NCBI GenBank assembly: GCA_019358975.1
Contig: JAHHIL010000012.1
Span: 1-64,000 of the forward strand
Origin: Trichocoleus desertorum ATA4-8-CV12
GTDB taxonomy: Bacteria; Cyanobacteriota; Cyanobacteriia; FACHB-46
Reading direction: 5' to 3'
Length of the DNA: 64,000 nt
Shown: one piece after another, positions 18,097-27,432 of the stretch
Numbering within the stretch: position 1 is the stretch's first letter
Layout of the letters: the number at the start of each line of letters is the position of its first letter
The notes under the pieces: model-generated
The model's database searches: none
Seen by the model: the letters and a program-made list of their open reading frames with translations, nothing else
Told to the model about the DNA's origin: nothing
Made by a program: the position numbers and the translations under genes

Positions 18097-20166
18097 ATGT
18101 CGTCGTCTGAACCCAAAGTTAATATTCTCCTGGTTGACGATTATCCGGAAAACCTACTGGCTTTAGAGGCAATTCTGGAAAAATTAGGCCAAAACTTGGT
18201 CAGGGCGAGCTCCGGCGAAGAAGCCCTGCGCTGCCTGCTCGACCAAGATTTTGCGGTAATCTTGCTAGACGTACAGATGCCAGGGATTGACGGCTTTGAA
18301 ACAGCTACCTTGATTCGGGAACGGACGCGATCGCAGCATACCCCGATCATTTTCATGACCGCCTTTAGTAGTAGCGATTCTCTGGTTTTTAAAGGCTACT
18401 CTTTAGGCGCAGTCGATTACTTGTTCAAACCCGTTAAGGCAGAAATTCTGACCTCTAAAGTTGCCGTTTTTGTCGATCTCTTCAAGAAAACCGAAGAGGT
18501 GAAACAGCAAGCGGCTCAGCTAGCAGCGATGAATGCAGACCTGAAGCAAAGTGAAGAACGCTTTCGCTCCCTCAGCGCCTGTTCACCTGTGGGCATTTTT
18601 CTGACCGATATAGCGGGTAGCTGCATTTACACGAACCCCCGCTACCAAGTCATCTGCGGTTTAGATGAAGCCGCGAGCTTAGGAGAAGGTTGGCTGCAAT
18701 CGGTTTACCAAGAGGATCGAAGCCGCGCGATCCAAGAGTGGTCAATTTACACCCAGAAAGGCCAAGAATATTCTGATGAATTTCGCTTTCAAAGCCCCGA
18801 TGGCAGCATTCGCTGGACTCATGTGCGATCGTCTCCAATGGTTTCGGATCATGGCAAGCTCTTGGGGCATGTCGGCACGATTGAAGACGTAACGGAGCGC
18901 AAACAGGCAGAAGCAGCCAGATCACAGTTCATGCGCGAGCAGATTGCCAGACAGGAGGCAGAAGCAGCCAATCGGATTAAAGATGAATTCCTCGCCATCC
19001 TCTCTCACGAGCTGCGTACCCCGCTCAATGCCATGCTGGGCTGGGCTCGGCTGCTGCGAACTCGTAAATTTGACGAAGCAACCACGAGCAAAGCGCTAGA
19101 AACGATTGAACGTAATGCCAAAGTCCAGGCCCAACTGATTGAAGATATTCTGGATGTGTCTCGCATTATTCGTGGCAAACTACGGCTGATGATCCGTCCG
19201 GTCAACCCAGTAGGGGTGATTGAAGCCGCGATCGATGCCCTGCAACCAATGGCGGATGGCAAGTCGATTCAGCTCGAAACTAAGTTTGATCCAGGCGGAG
19301 AGCTGGTTCTGGGAGACCCAGATCGTCTCCAGCAGATAGTTTGGAACTTGCTATCGAATGCAATTAAGTTCACGCCTGAGGAAGGCAAAGTGGAGGTGGG
19401 TTTATCCTTTGGTCAAGAGGATACTTCTAGCGACGATGGACAAGCCCCACCACAACGCTATGCTCGAATTCAAGTTACAGATACGGGAATAGGTATCAGT
19501 CCTGAGTTTCTACCCTACGTGTTCGATCGCTTCCGACAAGCCGATAGCACCACGACTAGACCTTACGGCGGCTTGGGTTTGGGTCTGGCGATCGTGCGGC
19601 ATTTGGTCGAGTTGCATGGCGGTACGGTGGAAGCAAGCAGCAATCCAGACGGCCCAGGGGCACGATTTATTGTGCAATTGCCACAAGCAGGCACTCTGAT
19701 TGACCCTCAAGGTGCAGAAGAAGGCTATCCGATGACACATCTGGGGACAGTGAATGCAGAGGTACCTTCGCTGGCTAGCTTGCGGGTGCTTGTAGTCGAT
19801 GATGATCCAGATACTAGAGAGTTTTTGTCAACGGCTTTAGCGCAATACGGAGCTGAAGTGACCATCGTGGCATCTGCGGCGGATGCGGTGACAGCACTGG
19901 GTGACTTTAAGCCCAATGTGCTAGTAAGCGATATTGGCATGCCACAAGCAGATGGCTACCAATTAATTCGTAAAATTCGGAGTCTAGAGGCCGAGCAAGG
20001 GGGCAATATTCCCGCGATCGCTCTCACTGCCTATACCCGGGTAGAGGAACGCAAACGCGCGATCGAAGCGGGGTTCCAAATGCACTTAGCGAAACCTATA
20101 GAGCCAGGAGAGTTAGTCGCAGCGGTCGCCAAGTTAGTGGCACCAGCCTCTCAGCTCCAAGCTTAG
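18097..20166 (+). CDS. hybrid histidine kinase REC-PAS-HisKA-HATPase-REC
   Basis: 689 residues, cytoplasmic. Order: receiver 1 (about 8-122, phospho-Asp in VILLDVQMPGIDGFE), a short coiled coil (about 125-150), PAS plus PAC (about 152-275), HisKA with the His in [15 protein letters not shown] (about 308), HATPase_c (about 410-530; LLSNAIKFTPEEGKV, GGLGLGLAIVRHL), and receiver 2 (about 562-680, Asp in VLVSDIGMPQADGYQ). The ATG at 18097 follows AAGGTGAG, four bases after cheB ends. It is probably co-transcribed with cheR and cheB and closes this phosphorelay locus. Confidence 0.95.
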   Translation: MSSSEPKVNILLVDDYPENLLALEAILEKLGQNLVRASSGEEALRCLLDQDFAVILLDVQMPGIDGFETATLIRERTRSQHTPIIFMTAFSSSDSLVFKGYSLGAVDYLFKPVKAEILTSKVAVFVDLFKKTEEVKQQAAQLAAMNADLKQSEERFRSLSACSPVGIFLTDIAGSCIYTNPRYQVICGLDEAASLGEGWLQSVYQEDRSRAIQEWSIYTQKGQEYSDEFRFQSPDGSIRWTHVRSSPMVSDHGKLLGHVGTIEDVTERKQAEAARSQFMREQIARQEAEAANRIKDEFLAILSHELRTPLNAMLGWARLLRTRKFDEATTSKALETIERNAKVQAQLIEDILDVSRIIRGKLRLMIRPVNPVGVIEAAIDALQPMADGKSIQLETKFDPGGELVLGDPDRLQQIVWNLLSNAIKFTPEEGKVEVGLSFGQEDTSSDDGQAPPQRYARIQVTDTGIGISPEFLPYVFDRFRQADSTTTRPYGGLGLGLAIVRHLVELHGGTVEASSNPDGPGARFIVQLPQAGTLIDPQGAEEGYPMTHLGTVNAEVPSLASLRVLVVDDDPDTREFLSTALAQYGAEVTIVASAADAVTALGDFKPNVLVSDIGMPQADGYQLIRKIRSLEAEQGGNIPAIALTAYTRVEERKRAIEAGFQMHLAKPIEPGELVAAVAKLVAPASQLQA

Positions 20167-20226
20167 ATCAGAGCTGAGATCTTTGGGCTTGAGCTTCTAA
20201 GCTTAAAATTCTGAATTTGGATTGGC

Positions 20227-20742
20227 TTACAGGCACAAAGCTATAGCCCAATCTTGCTGACCCCGTTGCGGTTGGCACTTAAACTGTTGTCCGACCCAGG
20301 TAACTTGCCATTGGCTCCCGATGTCGCTGGGTTGAGGTTGTAGTTCCACGCGGTATCTCACCCCATTAACCGAATCATCTTGTCGTCCCGTTTGGGCCAG
20401 TAGGGCGATCGCTTCCCCAGATTCAGCATAACGGATCTCCATTTGCTCCAGTCCCAAAGGTGACAAACCCTCCGTTGCCCCAAATAACTGAGCCACGATC
20501 GCACTGGGCCGCTGCCCCGTGAGACTTCTACCGCTTTGAGTGAACTGGTCAAGGGATACAGGGCTGTAAGCCGCTCGTGTGTCTTTGTCTTTGCTCCCTG
20601 CTGGCTCAACCTGAGTGACCGCTTGGCTAACCAGCGCCGAGGACAACTCAGTACGGCTAAAGTGAGCCGCAACCCCCGTTGTCAGTCCTACAAGCAGTCC
20701 TGTGAATAAAGCAAAATGCGTAAATCTCAGGGAGGTGAACAT
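20227..20742 (-). CDS. small secreted protein, unknown function
   Basis: 171 residues. An N-terminal hydrophobic segment (FALFTGLLVGLTTGVAAHF, about 9-27) looks like a signal peptide or anchor. The mature part contains PSAIVAQLFGATEGLSPLG, and two C-terminal cysteines (CQPQRGQQDWAIALCL) that could form a disulphide. It resembles cyanobacterial exported hypotheticals; no enzyme motif is seen. Its upstream region faces sigF. Confidence 0.75.
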   Translation of the reverse strand: MFTSLRFTHFALFTGLLVGLTTGVAAHFSRTELSSALVSQAVTQVEPAGSKDKDTRAAYSPVSLDQFTQSGRSLTGQRPSAIVAQLFGATEGLSPLGLEQMEIRYAESGEAIALLAQTGRQDDSVNGVRYRVELQPQPSDIGSQWQVTWVGQQFKCQPQRGQQDWAIALCL

Positions 20743-21209
20743 AAATGACCTGGCATAGAGCTGAGCAGTTTGAAAGGCTGTAGTTTTAATGACTACAATT
20801 TTTCTGGTTTGAGTTCCGGATAATTTTGCCCCAGCCTCGCTTCAGAAAACTTCCTGATCATTCTTTATAAAGGAAAAGGGCAGTCCACCCCTTGTAACTC
20901 TGTGTAACGTTTCATCAGGAAAGCAAAACAGCCTTAACCAAGCTCTCAGCAGGTCAACGCCGCTCAGTAAAACCCGCCTCAGATCAGCACTTTCGGAGAT
21001 TTACTGAGCAGGCGATCGCCAAACTTAATCTGTTTAGTGGTAGAAAAAGCATCTCCCCAAAGGCTTAATCCCAAGCTGAAGAGAAACGATAGATCCGTGT
21101 TTCCCCTGACCGTATCTACAGAGGCGATGAATATTCCCGTGAATCAACGCTCCTTTTTATAGGGTGCGATCGCGAGAATGAGTTCAACTCTGATGCAAGG
21201 TTCTGTGTG
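20743..21209. other. intergenic region between the secreted protein and sigF
   Basis: About 465 bases without a credible gene; it must contain promoters for both divergent neighbours. Nothing that matches a known riboswitch or small RNA family is recognised. An inverted repeat (CTCAGTAAA...TTTACTGAG, about 20963-21008) is present. Confidence 0.4.
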
Positions 21210-21992
21210 ATGGCTACTCAATCTTCTCCCCGCTCTCAAGTCATGGAACTCCTGGTCGCTTACCACCAGAATCCCTCCGTCTCTCGGCGCAACCAACTCG
21301 TCCGTCTCAATGCTGGACTCGTGCGGAAGATTGCTCACCAAGTCAGCCATCAGTGTGCAGAACCTTACGAAGACCTGGAGCAAATCGGTCATCTCGGTCT
21401 CATCCGCGCCATTGAGCGCTTCGATCCTTCCCAAGGTTGTGCCTTCAGCTCTTTCGCCGTTCCCTACATTCGCGGTGAGATGCTCCACTTCCTCCGCGAT
21501 CGCGGCAACACGGTAAAGATTCCTCGGCGCTGGCAAGACTTGCAGAAGGAAGGGCAGAAGGTGCGCGAAGCGTTGATGAAAGATTTAGGACGGCAGCCTC
21601 AGGACGCAGAAGTCGCCAGTGAGCTAGGCGTCTCGGTCAATGAGTGGCGCGACATCAAACTCGCAGGGAAGAATCGCTCCTTGCTGAGCTTGGATGCTAC
21701 GGTTTCGCAACAAGTAGACTCCACAGTGACTCTCGGCGACATGATACCCGATGCTCACTACCAGACCTTGCAGTTGCTCGAAGAAGATCGCCAGCAGTTG
21801 CAGCGAGCGCTGAGCCAGCTAGAAGACAAGACCAGAGCGGCGATCGAGCTAGTGTACTTCAGTGACTTGTCACGCAAAGAAGTGGCAGAGCGGATTGAGG
21901 TCAGCCCCATGACGGTGACCCGACGCATCCAGAGAGGCATTCAGCAGATGGTGGCTTATCTCCAGCCTCAAGAATTGCAAACTGACCCCTAG
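21210..21992 (+). CDS. sigF: group 3 RNA polymerase sigma factor SigF
   Basis: 260 residues. Closely resembles cyanobacterial SigF: region 2 with CAEPYEDLEQIGHLGLIRAI and FAVPYIRGEMLHFLRDRG, region 3 with GRQPQDAEVASELGVS, and region 4 helix-turn-helix LSRKEVAERIEVSPMTVTRR. SigF is a SigB/FliA-like alternative sigma controlling type IV pili, motility and envelope stress genes in cyanobacteria. The ATG at 21210 has AAGG nine bases upstream; the GTG one codon earlier is less likely. A strong terminator follows. No anti-sigma gene is adjacent; the STAS protein at 33998 is a conceivable but unlinked partner. Confidence 0.93.
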   Translation: MATQSSPRSQVMELLVAYHQNPSVSRRNQLVRLNAGLVRKIAHQVSHQCAEPYEDLEQIGHLGLIRAIERFDPSQGCAFSSFAVPYIRGEMLHFLRDRGNTVKIPRRWQDLQKEGQKVREALMKDLGRQPQDAEVASELGVSVNEWRDIKLAGKNRSLLSLDATVSQQVDSTVTLGDMIPDAHYQTLQLLEEDRQQLQRALSQLEDKTRAAIELVYFSDLSRKEVAERIEVSPMTVTRRIQRGIQQMVAYLQPQELQTDP

Positions 21993-22062
21993 AATTTAGC
22001 TAGCGCCATGATTAGCAACCCAAGTTAGCCATAGATTTTCCTACATCAGATCCTCCTGCATC

Positions 22063-22102
22063 TGCCAGATTGAACTCAATCAATCTGGCATTTTTGTTTT
22101 TC
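22063..22102 (+). terminator. Rho-independent terminator after sigF
   Basis: TGCCAGATTGA and TCAATCTGGCA form an 11-bp stem with a six-base loop, followed by TTTTTGTTTTT. It ends just before the convergent chlD gene. Confidence 0.9.
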
Positions 22103-22103
22103 C

Positions 22104-24167
22104 TTAGCGGGTTCTGACATCGGCGATCGCATTTCTGGCCATAGAGGCAATGGCGCGATCGGTGGCTTTGGGCAGATGGTAGTATTTACCACCCGCATGC
22201 TTGGCTAGCTCTTTAGCAAACCCTGTCGAGATGAACTTGCTTTCGGTGTCGATCACCAGCAGTTGAATTCGCAGGCCGCGAATCTTCCCAGCGATCTCTA
22301 GCAGTTCTCCTTTAATGTCGGGCTTTTCGCCTTCTTGGATCGGTTCACCCAGCGATCGCGCCAGCGATACATTGCCGCGACCATCGGTAATCGCCACAAT
22401 CACCACTTGTCCTATGTCGCCGGACTGCTGGGCGTTCATGCCTACCCTCACTGCTTGGGTTAAACCATGTGCCAAGGGAGAACCACCCCCACAAGGCATG
22501 CGATCGAGCCGTTTTCTAGCAGCGGCGATCGAGCGTGTGGGCGGCAGGAGGACTTCCGCTTGTTCGCCTCGGAAGGGAATCAAGGCGATTTGGTCACGGT
22601 TTTGGTAGGCTTCGGTCAGCAATTGCAAGACAGCACCTTTAGCCGACTGCATCCGGTTCAGCGCCATGGAGCCCGAAGCATCGACTACGAACACAACTAA
22701 GGCTCCGGCTTTGCGCGCCAACCGCTTGGCCCGAATGTCCGATTGTTCCACAATCACCCGACGGTCGGGTTGACGTTGACGGCGGGCTTTTTGATAAGGG
22801 GCAGCAGCTCTGAGGGTAGCATCTACGGCAATCCGGCGGACTTTACCTCTAGGCAACATCGGCTTGATATAGCGGCCCCGATCTTCCGAGAAGATAATTG
22901 TGCGAGCACCCGACTTACCCTGCCGATTAGCAGCCATCTGGGCAAAGTACAGCACAGACGGGTCGAGAATCACGCCTTCGGGGTCAAAGATGAACTCCTC
23001 CGGCACGTTGGGCGGTTCTTGCTCTTGCTCTGGGTCGTCTTGCTCGTCTTTTTCTTCTTCTTGCTCGTCTTGGTCTTGCTCAGATTCGTCTTGAGGTTCG
23101 TCTTGATTTTGCTGGGGCGGAGGCGGTGGGGGCGCTGGTGGTTCTTCGGGTGGGGTTTGAACGACTGTAGATCGGGGCACAATTACCAGTTCTACGGCAC
23201 GGCGCAGATCCTCGGCGTTGACACTGGCTCGACCTTCTAACGCTGCATGAGCTTTGGCGACTCGCACCGCAAATAGTTCTGCTCGGTGACCTTGTACGCC
23301 GCCCCGTAGCGCTTCATTAACCAGATAGGCAACTTGCTCTGACTGAATCTGCACATCTTTCAGCCACTCGCGAGCTAAGACGATTTGAGTTTTGAGGCCA
23401 TCCAAATCTTCATCGTACTGATCTAAGAAAGCTTGAGGGGAGTTGGCGTATTGAGTGGCTTGGTCTACCGCTTGCACCCGTTCATCAATACCCAAAACCG
23501 CATCGGCAGAAAGTGCGATCGCAATGCGGTCGAGCAAGTGCTCTCGTAGCGAACCTTCTTCTGGGTTGTAGGTGGCAATCAACAACGGCTTGCAAGGATG
23601 CTGGAAACTAATGCCTTCTCGCTCTACTTGGTTGCGGCCTTCTGTCAGGGTGCCGAGCAAGAGATTGGCAATCTGGTCGTCGAGGAGGTTAATTTCATCG
23701 ACATACATCACGCCTCGGTGGGCTTCAGCCAGTAATCCGGGTTGAAAAACGCTTTCTCCGCGCTTGATGGACTGACTGACATCAACCGAACCGAGCAAGC
23801 GGTCTTCCGTAGCTCCCAACGGAATTTGGATGAAGGGCGAGGGAATAACTTCGGTGAAGGGGAGGGGTTGACCGCCAATTACAGGCATCTGACCACTAGC
23901 AGCCTCGGCCAGTAGCTGGTCATCCCACTCGCGGGGATTGTTGGGGTCGCAATTGCAAGCGGAGCCTTTGACAATTTCAATCGGGGGCAATAGGGCGTGA
24001 ATTGCCCGTGCCATGACTGACTTGGCAGTCCCTCGCCGACCCGCAATCACTACCCCACCCAAACCAGGATCGACAGCAGCTAGTAGCAGGGCCATCTTAA
24101 TGGCTTCTTGACCCACAACAGCGGCGAGAGGAAAAGCAGTAATCGACGGGTTAGTCAGCGCAGGCAT
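22104..24167 (-). CDS. chlD: magnesium chelatase subunit D
   Basis: 687 residues. ChlD forms, with ChlI and ChlH, the ATP-dependent chelatase that inserts Mg2+ into protoporphyrin IX, the first committed step of chlorophyll synthesis. An N-terminal AAA+ module (about 10-330; [29 protein letters not shown]) is followed by a Pro-then-Asp/Glu/Gln-rich linker (about 345-405) and a C-terminal von Willebrand A domain with the MIDAS motif [14 protein letters not shown]. Length and order are standard. I choose the ATG at 24167 over a TTG eight codons upstream. Monocistronic by its surroundings. Confidence 0.97.
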   Translation of the reverse strand: MPALTNPSITAFPLAAVVGQEAIKMALLLAAVDPGLGGVVIAGRRGTAKSVMARAIHALLPPIEIVKGSACNCDPNNPREWDDQLLAEAASGQMPVIGGQPLPFTEVIPSPFIQIPLGATEDRLLGSVDVSQSIKRGESVFQPGLLAEAHRGVMYVDEINLLDDQIANLLLGTLTEGRNQVEREGISFQHPCKPLLIATYNPEEGSLREHLLDRIAIALSADAVLGIDERVQAVDQATQYANSPQAFLDQYDEDLDGLKTQIVLAREWLKDVQIQSEQVAYLVNEALRGGVQGHRAELFAVRVAKAHAALEGRASVNAEDLRRAVELVIVPRSTVVQTPPEEPPAPPPPPPQQNQDEPQDESEQDQDEQEEEKDEQDDPEQEQEPPNVPEEFIFDPEGVILDPSVLYFAQMAANRQGKSGARTIIFSEDRGRYIKPMLPRGKVRRIAVDATLRAAAPYQKARRQRQPDRRVIVEQSDIRAKRLARKAGALVVFVVDASGSMALNRMQSAKGAVLQLLTEAYQNRDQIALIPFRGEQAEVLLPPTRSIAAARKRLDRMPCGGGSPLAHGLTQAVRVGMNAQQSGDIGQVVIVAITDGRGNVSLARSLGEPIQEGEKPDIKGELLEIAGKIRGLRIQLLVIDTESKFISTGFAKELAKHAGGKYYHLPKATDRAIASMARNAIADVRTR

Positions 24168-24191
24168 GGTTTCGATCAATAGCGAGTCCAA

Positions 24192-24570
24192 TATTTCAGC
24201 ATAACAAGGAACCGGAGCCAGAAACTCACGCGATCGCGGCTGATCCTAATTCAAAGAGCAAAAAACTTTATAGACTACCCAAAGTTACTACCGTTAAAAC
24301 GTATGAAAAAATCATGAAAATAAAATTAAAGAATCATCTTTTTCAAAAAATAATCATTTTTGATTTGAGAAAAGCCGATCCAAATATTCAGTTAAATAAA
24401 ACTCTTGCAACTGTTTAATCTATCTCTCAGATTCTTTGATTTTGTTAACTCAGTAACATTTTTTTGCTTCTATCTCCAGAATGATTGCCGATCGCAATAA
24501 ACTAGTGCTAGACTGCTGAGAATTCAATCTAGTAAGTTAGCCTAATTCAGTTTTTAGCAAGTGCGATCGC
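24192..24570. other. AT-rich divergent promoter region
   Basis: About 380 bases without a gene between chlD and the riboswitch. The part nearest chlD (24260-24480) is very AT-rich. It must hold the chlD promoter and the promoter of the riboswitch-controlled operon. I see no convincing NtcA site (GTA-N8-TAC). Confidence 0.5.
24485..24514 (+). promoter_or_regulatory. candidate promoter for the riboswitch/ABC operon
   Basis: TTGCCG (24485-24490) and TAGACT (24509-24514) are separated by 18 bases, an acceptable sigma-70-type arrangement that would start transcription about 50 bases before the aptamer. Assigned by eye only. Confidence 0.35.
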
Positions 24571-24725
24571 ACTCCTTAAAGCCAAATGCTTTTGAGGTAA
24601 GAACTGAAGCGGAGGAACCACATTTTGGGGCTTATTCTGAGCGAGCTTTGTTTCTAAAAGCAGCCAGGAGGGACATCTCTCAGTCCTAGCCCGTCAGCTA
24701 ACTCCGTCGGCATTGGGAGGAGACT
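24570..24725 (+). promoter_or_regulatory. c-di-AMP riboswitch (ydaO/yuaA class)
   Basis: The conserved blocks of the ydaO-yuaA aptamer appear in order and with normal spacing: GCCAAAT (24581), GCGGAGGAACCACATTTTGG (24609), GGGACATC..CAGTCCTAGCCC, then CGTCAGCTAACTCCGTCGGC (24692) and GGGAGGAG (24715). The last block closely matches the Thermoanaerobacter ydaO aptamer as I remember it (GACAGCTAACTCCGGAGGC). The closing stem can form between GCC at 24581 and GGC at 24709, with CTCCT at 24572 against AGGAG at 24718. The class binds cyclic di-AMP and usually switches genes off by termination. It lies about 95 bases before the permease start. Confidence 0.93.
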
Positions 24726-24760
24726 GAAGATCAGCATTTTTTATTCTGATCTTTTCAGTG
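24722..24760 (+). terminator. expression-platform hairpin of the riboswitch
   Basis: ACTGAAGATCAG and CTGATC(TTTT)CAGT can form a stem of about 12 pairs with a T-rich loop, starting within the 3' strand of the aptamer's closing region. This makes it mutually exclusive with, or stacked on, the aptamer. The U-run is short, so it may be a weak terminator or an anti-terminator partner rather than a classic terminator. Confidence 0.5.
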
Positions 24761-24817
24761 TCCTTGGTTGGTATAGCGACGACTTACTGGTACCTACCTC
24801 GACTCTGAGATAAATCA

Positions 24818-25669
24818 ATGCTTCAACTCAATCTTGCTGCAATTGCGGTTGCAGGACAGGTGGCTTGGCGACGAGCTAAACCACTTTTAATTCGAGATAC
24901 AGTTCTACTCCCCGCGCTTGGGTTTTTGAGCATTATCTTGCTGTGGTGGTTGGTAGCCATCTTTAATCCTGACTTAATGCCGACCCCGCCAGAAGCTTTA
25001 GTCGCTAATTTGGATTATATTCTGCATCCATTTTATCGGCGCGGCCCAGGTGACTTAGGCATTGGTTGGCTGCTGCTGGCTAGCCTACGTCGAGTGATTT
25101 TAGGGTTTTTCTTGGCGGCGATCGTAGCGATTCCAATTGGTTTTTTGGTGGGCATGTCGAAGCCAGCCATGATGGCGCTTAATCCAGTCATTCAAATCTT
25201 TAAACCTGTCTCACCGCTTGCTTGGTTGCCGATCGCCTTAGCTATCTTTAACTTGGCTGATCCTTCCGCTATTTTCGTAATTTTCATTACTTCTTTATGG
25301 CCAACAATTATTAACACCGCGCTAGGTGTTTCTAGCGTATCTCAAGACTATATTGATGTGGCAAGAGTCCTAGAAATGTCTCGTTGGCGGCGCATTACTA
25401 AAATTATTTGGCCCGCGAGTTTACCCTATATTTTTACTGGCCTACGGATCAGTTTGGGTATCGCTTGGTTGGTAATTGTGGCTGTAGAAATGCTCACGGG
25501 TGGCCTTGGGATTGGCTTTTTTGTCTGGGATGAGTGGAACCGTTTGAACTTGAACTCGGTATTCCTGGCGATTGTAGTCATTGGTGTCACAGGATTGCTG
25601 CTCGACTACGCCGTTAGCAAAGTGGAACAACTGGTCACACATCGCACAGCTCAGCGAACTAATTTCTAG
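24818..25669 (+). CDS. NrtB/CmpB-type ABC transporter permease
   Basis: 283 residues with about six membrane helices. The binding-protein-dependent inner-membrane component signature is present in ISQDY-like context, SQDYIDVARVLEMSRWRRITKIIWPASLPYIFTGLRIS, shown here in part: the EAA loop (DVARVLEMSRWRRI..WPASLP) contacts the ATPase. The family (NrtB, CmpB, CynB, SsuC, TauC) imports nitrate/nitrite, bicarbonate, cyanate or sulfonates. It is the first gene after the c-di-AMP riboswitch, with order permease, binding protein, ATPase rather than the classical nrtA-B-C-D. The substrate cannot be fixed by eye. Confidence 0.9.
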   Translation: MLQLNLAAIAVAGQVAWRRAKPLLIRDTVLLPALGFLSIILLWWLVAIFNPDLMPTPPEALVANLDYILHPFYRRGPGDLGIGWLLLASLRRVILGFFLAAIVAIPIGFLVGMSKPAMMALNPVIQIFKPVSPLAWLPIALAIFNLADPSAIFVIFITSLWPTIINTALGVSSVSQDYIDVARVLEMSRWRRITKIIWPASLPYIFTGLRISLGIAWLVIVAVEMLTGGLGIGFFVWDEWNRLNLNSVFLAIVVIGVTGLLLDYAVSKVEQLVTHRTAQRTNF

Positions 25670-25705
25670 GCTCTCGCCAATTCCCCAAGCACTTAACCAT
25701 TTCCC

Positions 25706-25890
25706 CCAGAATTGGCAGGGCTGTTTCATACAACGAAAGCGTTCCGAACTAGGCCCCCCCAGCCCCCCAAATTTGGGGGGAACAACACTCAAAGTCCCCC
25801 AGAATTGGGGGATTTAGGGGGCAGTGCAGGGAGTTGAACCACATTTCAATTTTTCCTCTTGTAACATGAAACAGCCCTGCCCAGAATTGG
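25706..25890. mobile_element. MITE-like element with a GC-rich palindromic repeat inside
   Basis: A 15-bp terminal inverted repeat, GCAGGGCTGTTTCAT, bounds 25716-25880 (165 bp, non-coding). Both flanks carry the direct repeat CCAGAATTGG (25706-25715 and 25881-25890), consistent with a 10-bp target duplication. Inside, 25752-25822 is a G/C-run palindromic repeat of a kind widespread in cyanobacterial genomes. The target was itself part of such a repeat (runs of C before, runs of G after). A 9-10 bp duplication points to an IS4-like mobilising transposase, as inference. It separates the permease from the binding-protein gene. Confidence 0.65.
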
Positions 25891-25968
25891 GGGGCTAGGG
25901 GGCGATTTGAGTAATGAAAAGCAGTCGTCAAATAGCCTCTGACCTAATCGCTAAAAATTTTTCCAACT

Positions 25969-27393
25969 ATGAGCGATACATTTGAGCATCAATGGACCCG
26001 ACGAGATTTTCTTAAGGGGATGGGATCTGCTGCGGTAGGCACGACTCTTGCCTCCTGTGGCATTAGTGGCGATCGCAGTGCTAAAGGTTTAACCGAAGAA
26101 GCTTTGGCAATCAAGCAGGTAGTCCAACCGGGAGACTTGGAGAAACCGGATCTCACGGTGGGTTATGTGCCTGTGAATGACTGCGCTCCTTTTGCGATCG
26201 CCTGGAAAAAAGGCTTTTTCCATAAATACGGCCTCAACGTGCGGCTCAATCGAGAAGCGAGCTGGGCAACTTCTCGTGATGGCATCATCTTTGGCCGTAC
26301 CGATGCAGCGCCAGTCGTGTCAGGTGCCGTGACCAACGCCCGGATTGGAGCCGAGGGAGCGAGACATGCACCGCTTTGTGCCGCAATGACGATTCATCGC
26401 CACGGAAACGCCATGACCATGAATCGCAAAATGTGGGATGCAGGCATTCGGCCTTGGCGAGACTACAACGGTGATCTAGAAGCTTTTGGCCGTGACTTCA
26501 GAAACTATTTTGAGAATCAATCCTCCGAGCAGCGAGTTTGGGCAGTGGTGCTCAGTTCTGCCATTTATGAATACTTTGTCCGCTACCTGGCCGCAGCAGC
26601 AGGAATAGACCCGCTAAAGGAATTTCGCGTCATCATCATTCCACCGCCGCAGATGGTTAGTAACGTCCGGATTGGAGCCATGCAAGCCTACATGGTGGCC
26701 GAACCCTGGAACAGCCGCGCTATCAGCCCGCTGGGTAAAGGGAAGGAAGGCGTTGGGTTTACTTTTGCCCAAGGGAAAGAGATTTGGCTGGGGCACCCCG
26801 ATCGCTTGTTGGGCGTGATGGAATCGTTCATCAACGAAAATCCCAAAACCTACAGATCTTTAGTCAAAGCCATGATTGAGGCTTGCCAGTATTGCAGCAA
26901 ACCGGAGAATCGGGCCGAAGTCGCCCAGCTCATTTCCGAGCGATCGTTTACGGGAGCCAAGCCCAAATTCACCCGTCCTGCGATCGCTGGGGAATATAAC
27001 TACGGTGGCTTTGATGGCAAAGAGCGGATTGATCGCTCGCTCGACACAACCATGTTTTTCGATCTCCCTGATAACATCCCTAAGCAACCAGGTGAGCACT
27101 CTACCTTTTTGTGGCGATCGCACAGTATTTGGCTGATGACACAGGCGGCTCGTTGGGGACAAATTAAGGAATTTCCCAAGAACGCCGAAGAACTTGCGCG
27201 TAGAGCTTGGCAAGCTGATTTGTACCGTGCGATCGCTGCCGAAATGGGTATCGCCTCTCCGCAAGAGGATTTCAAAGTCGAGTTACCAGAAGTATTTATT
27301 GACCAGAAGGGATTTGATCCCAGCGATCCCGTAGGCTACCTCAACAGTTTTGCCATTCGTGCTAACGCACCGCAACGATTTTTTCTCTCTTAA
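25969..27393 (+). CDS. CmpA/NrtA-type substrate-binding lipoprotein
   Basis: 474 residues. The N-terminus has a twin-arginine motif (RRDFLKGMG, residues 11-19) followed by a lipobox with Cys30 (TLASC), so it is probably exported folded and anchored as a lipoprotein. The rest matches the NrtA/CmpA family: LTVGYVPVNDCAPFAIAWKKGFF (shown in part), GRTDAAPVVSGAVTNARIG, MQAYMVAEPWNSRA. These proteins capture nitrate/nitrite or bicarbonate in the periplasm. At 474 residues it has the length of NrtA/CmpA rather than the shorter SsuA. Part of the riboswitch operon unless the MITE upstream interrupts transcription. Confidence 0.9.
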   Translation: MSDTFEHQWTRRDFLKGMGSAAVGTTLASCGISGDRSAKGLTEEALAIKQVVQPGDLEKPDLTVGYVPVNDCAPFAIAWKKGFFHKYGLNVRLNREASWATSRDGIIFGRTDAAPVVSGAVTNARIGAEGARHAPLCAAMTIHRHGNAMTMNRKMWDAGIRPWRDYNGDLEAFGRDFRNYFENQSSEQRVWAVVLSSAIYEYFVRYLAAAAGIDPLKEFRVIIIPPPQMVSNVRIGAMQAYMVAEPWNSRAISPLGKGKEGVGFTFAQGKEIWLGHPDRLLGVMESFINENPKTYRSLVKAMIEACQYCSKPENRAEVAQLISERSFTGAKPKFTRPAIAGEYNYGGFDGKERIDRSLDTTMFFDLPDNIPKQPGEHSTFLWRSHSIWLMTQAARWGQIKEFPKNAEELARRAWQADLYRAIAAEMGIASPQEDFKVELPEVFIDQKGFDPSDPVGYLNSFAIRANAPQRFFLS

Positions 27394-27432
27394 ACTTTTT
27401 GTCCTACCGTTACAGCCGCTTCGGAGTTAATC

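Noticed and set aside
24660-24730. Guanidine-I (ykkC) riboswitch, first considered because ykkC also precedes Nrt/Tau-like transporters
   Set aside because: The ykkC core blocks (CTAGGGTTCCG, CTGGTCCGAGAG, ACACGG) are absent, whereas all ydaO blocks are present.
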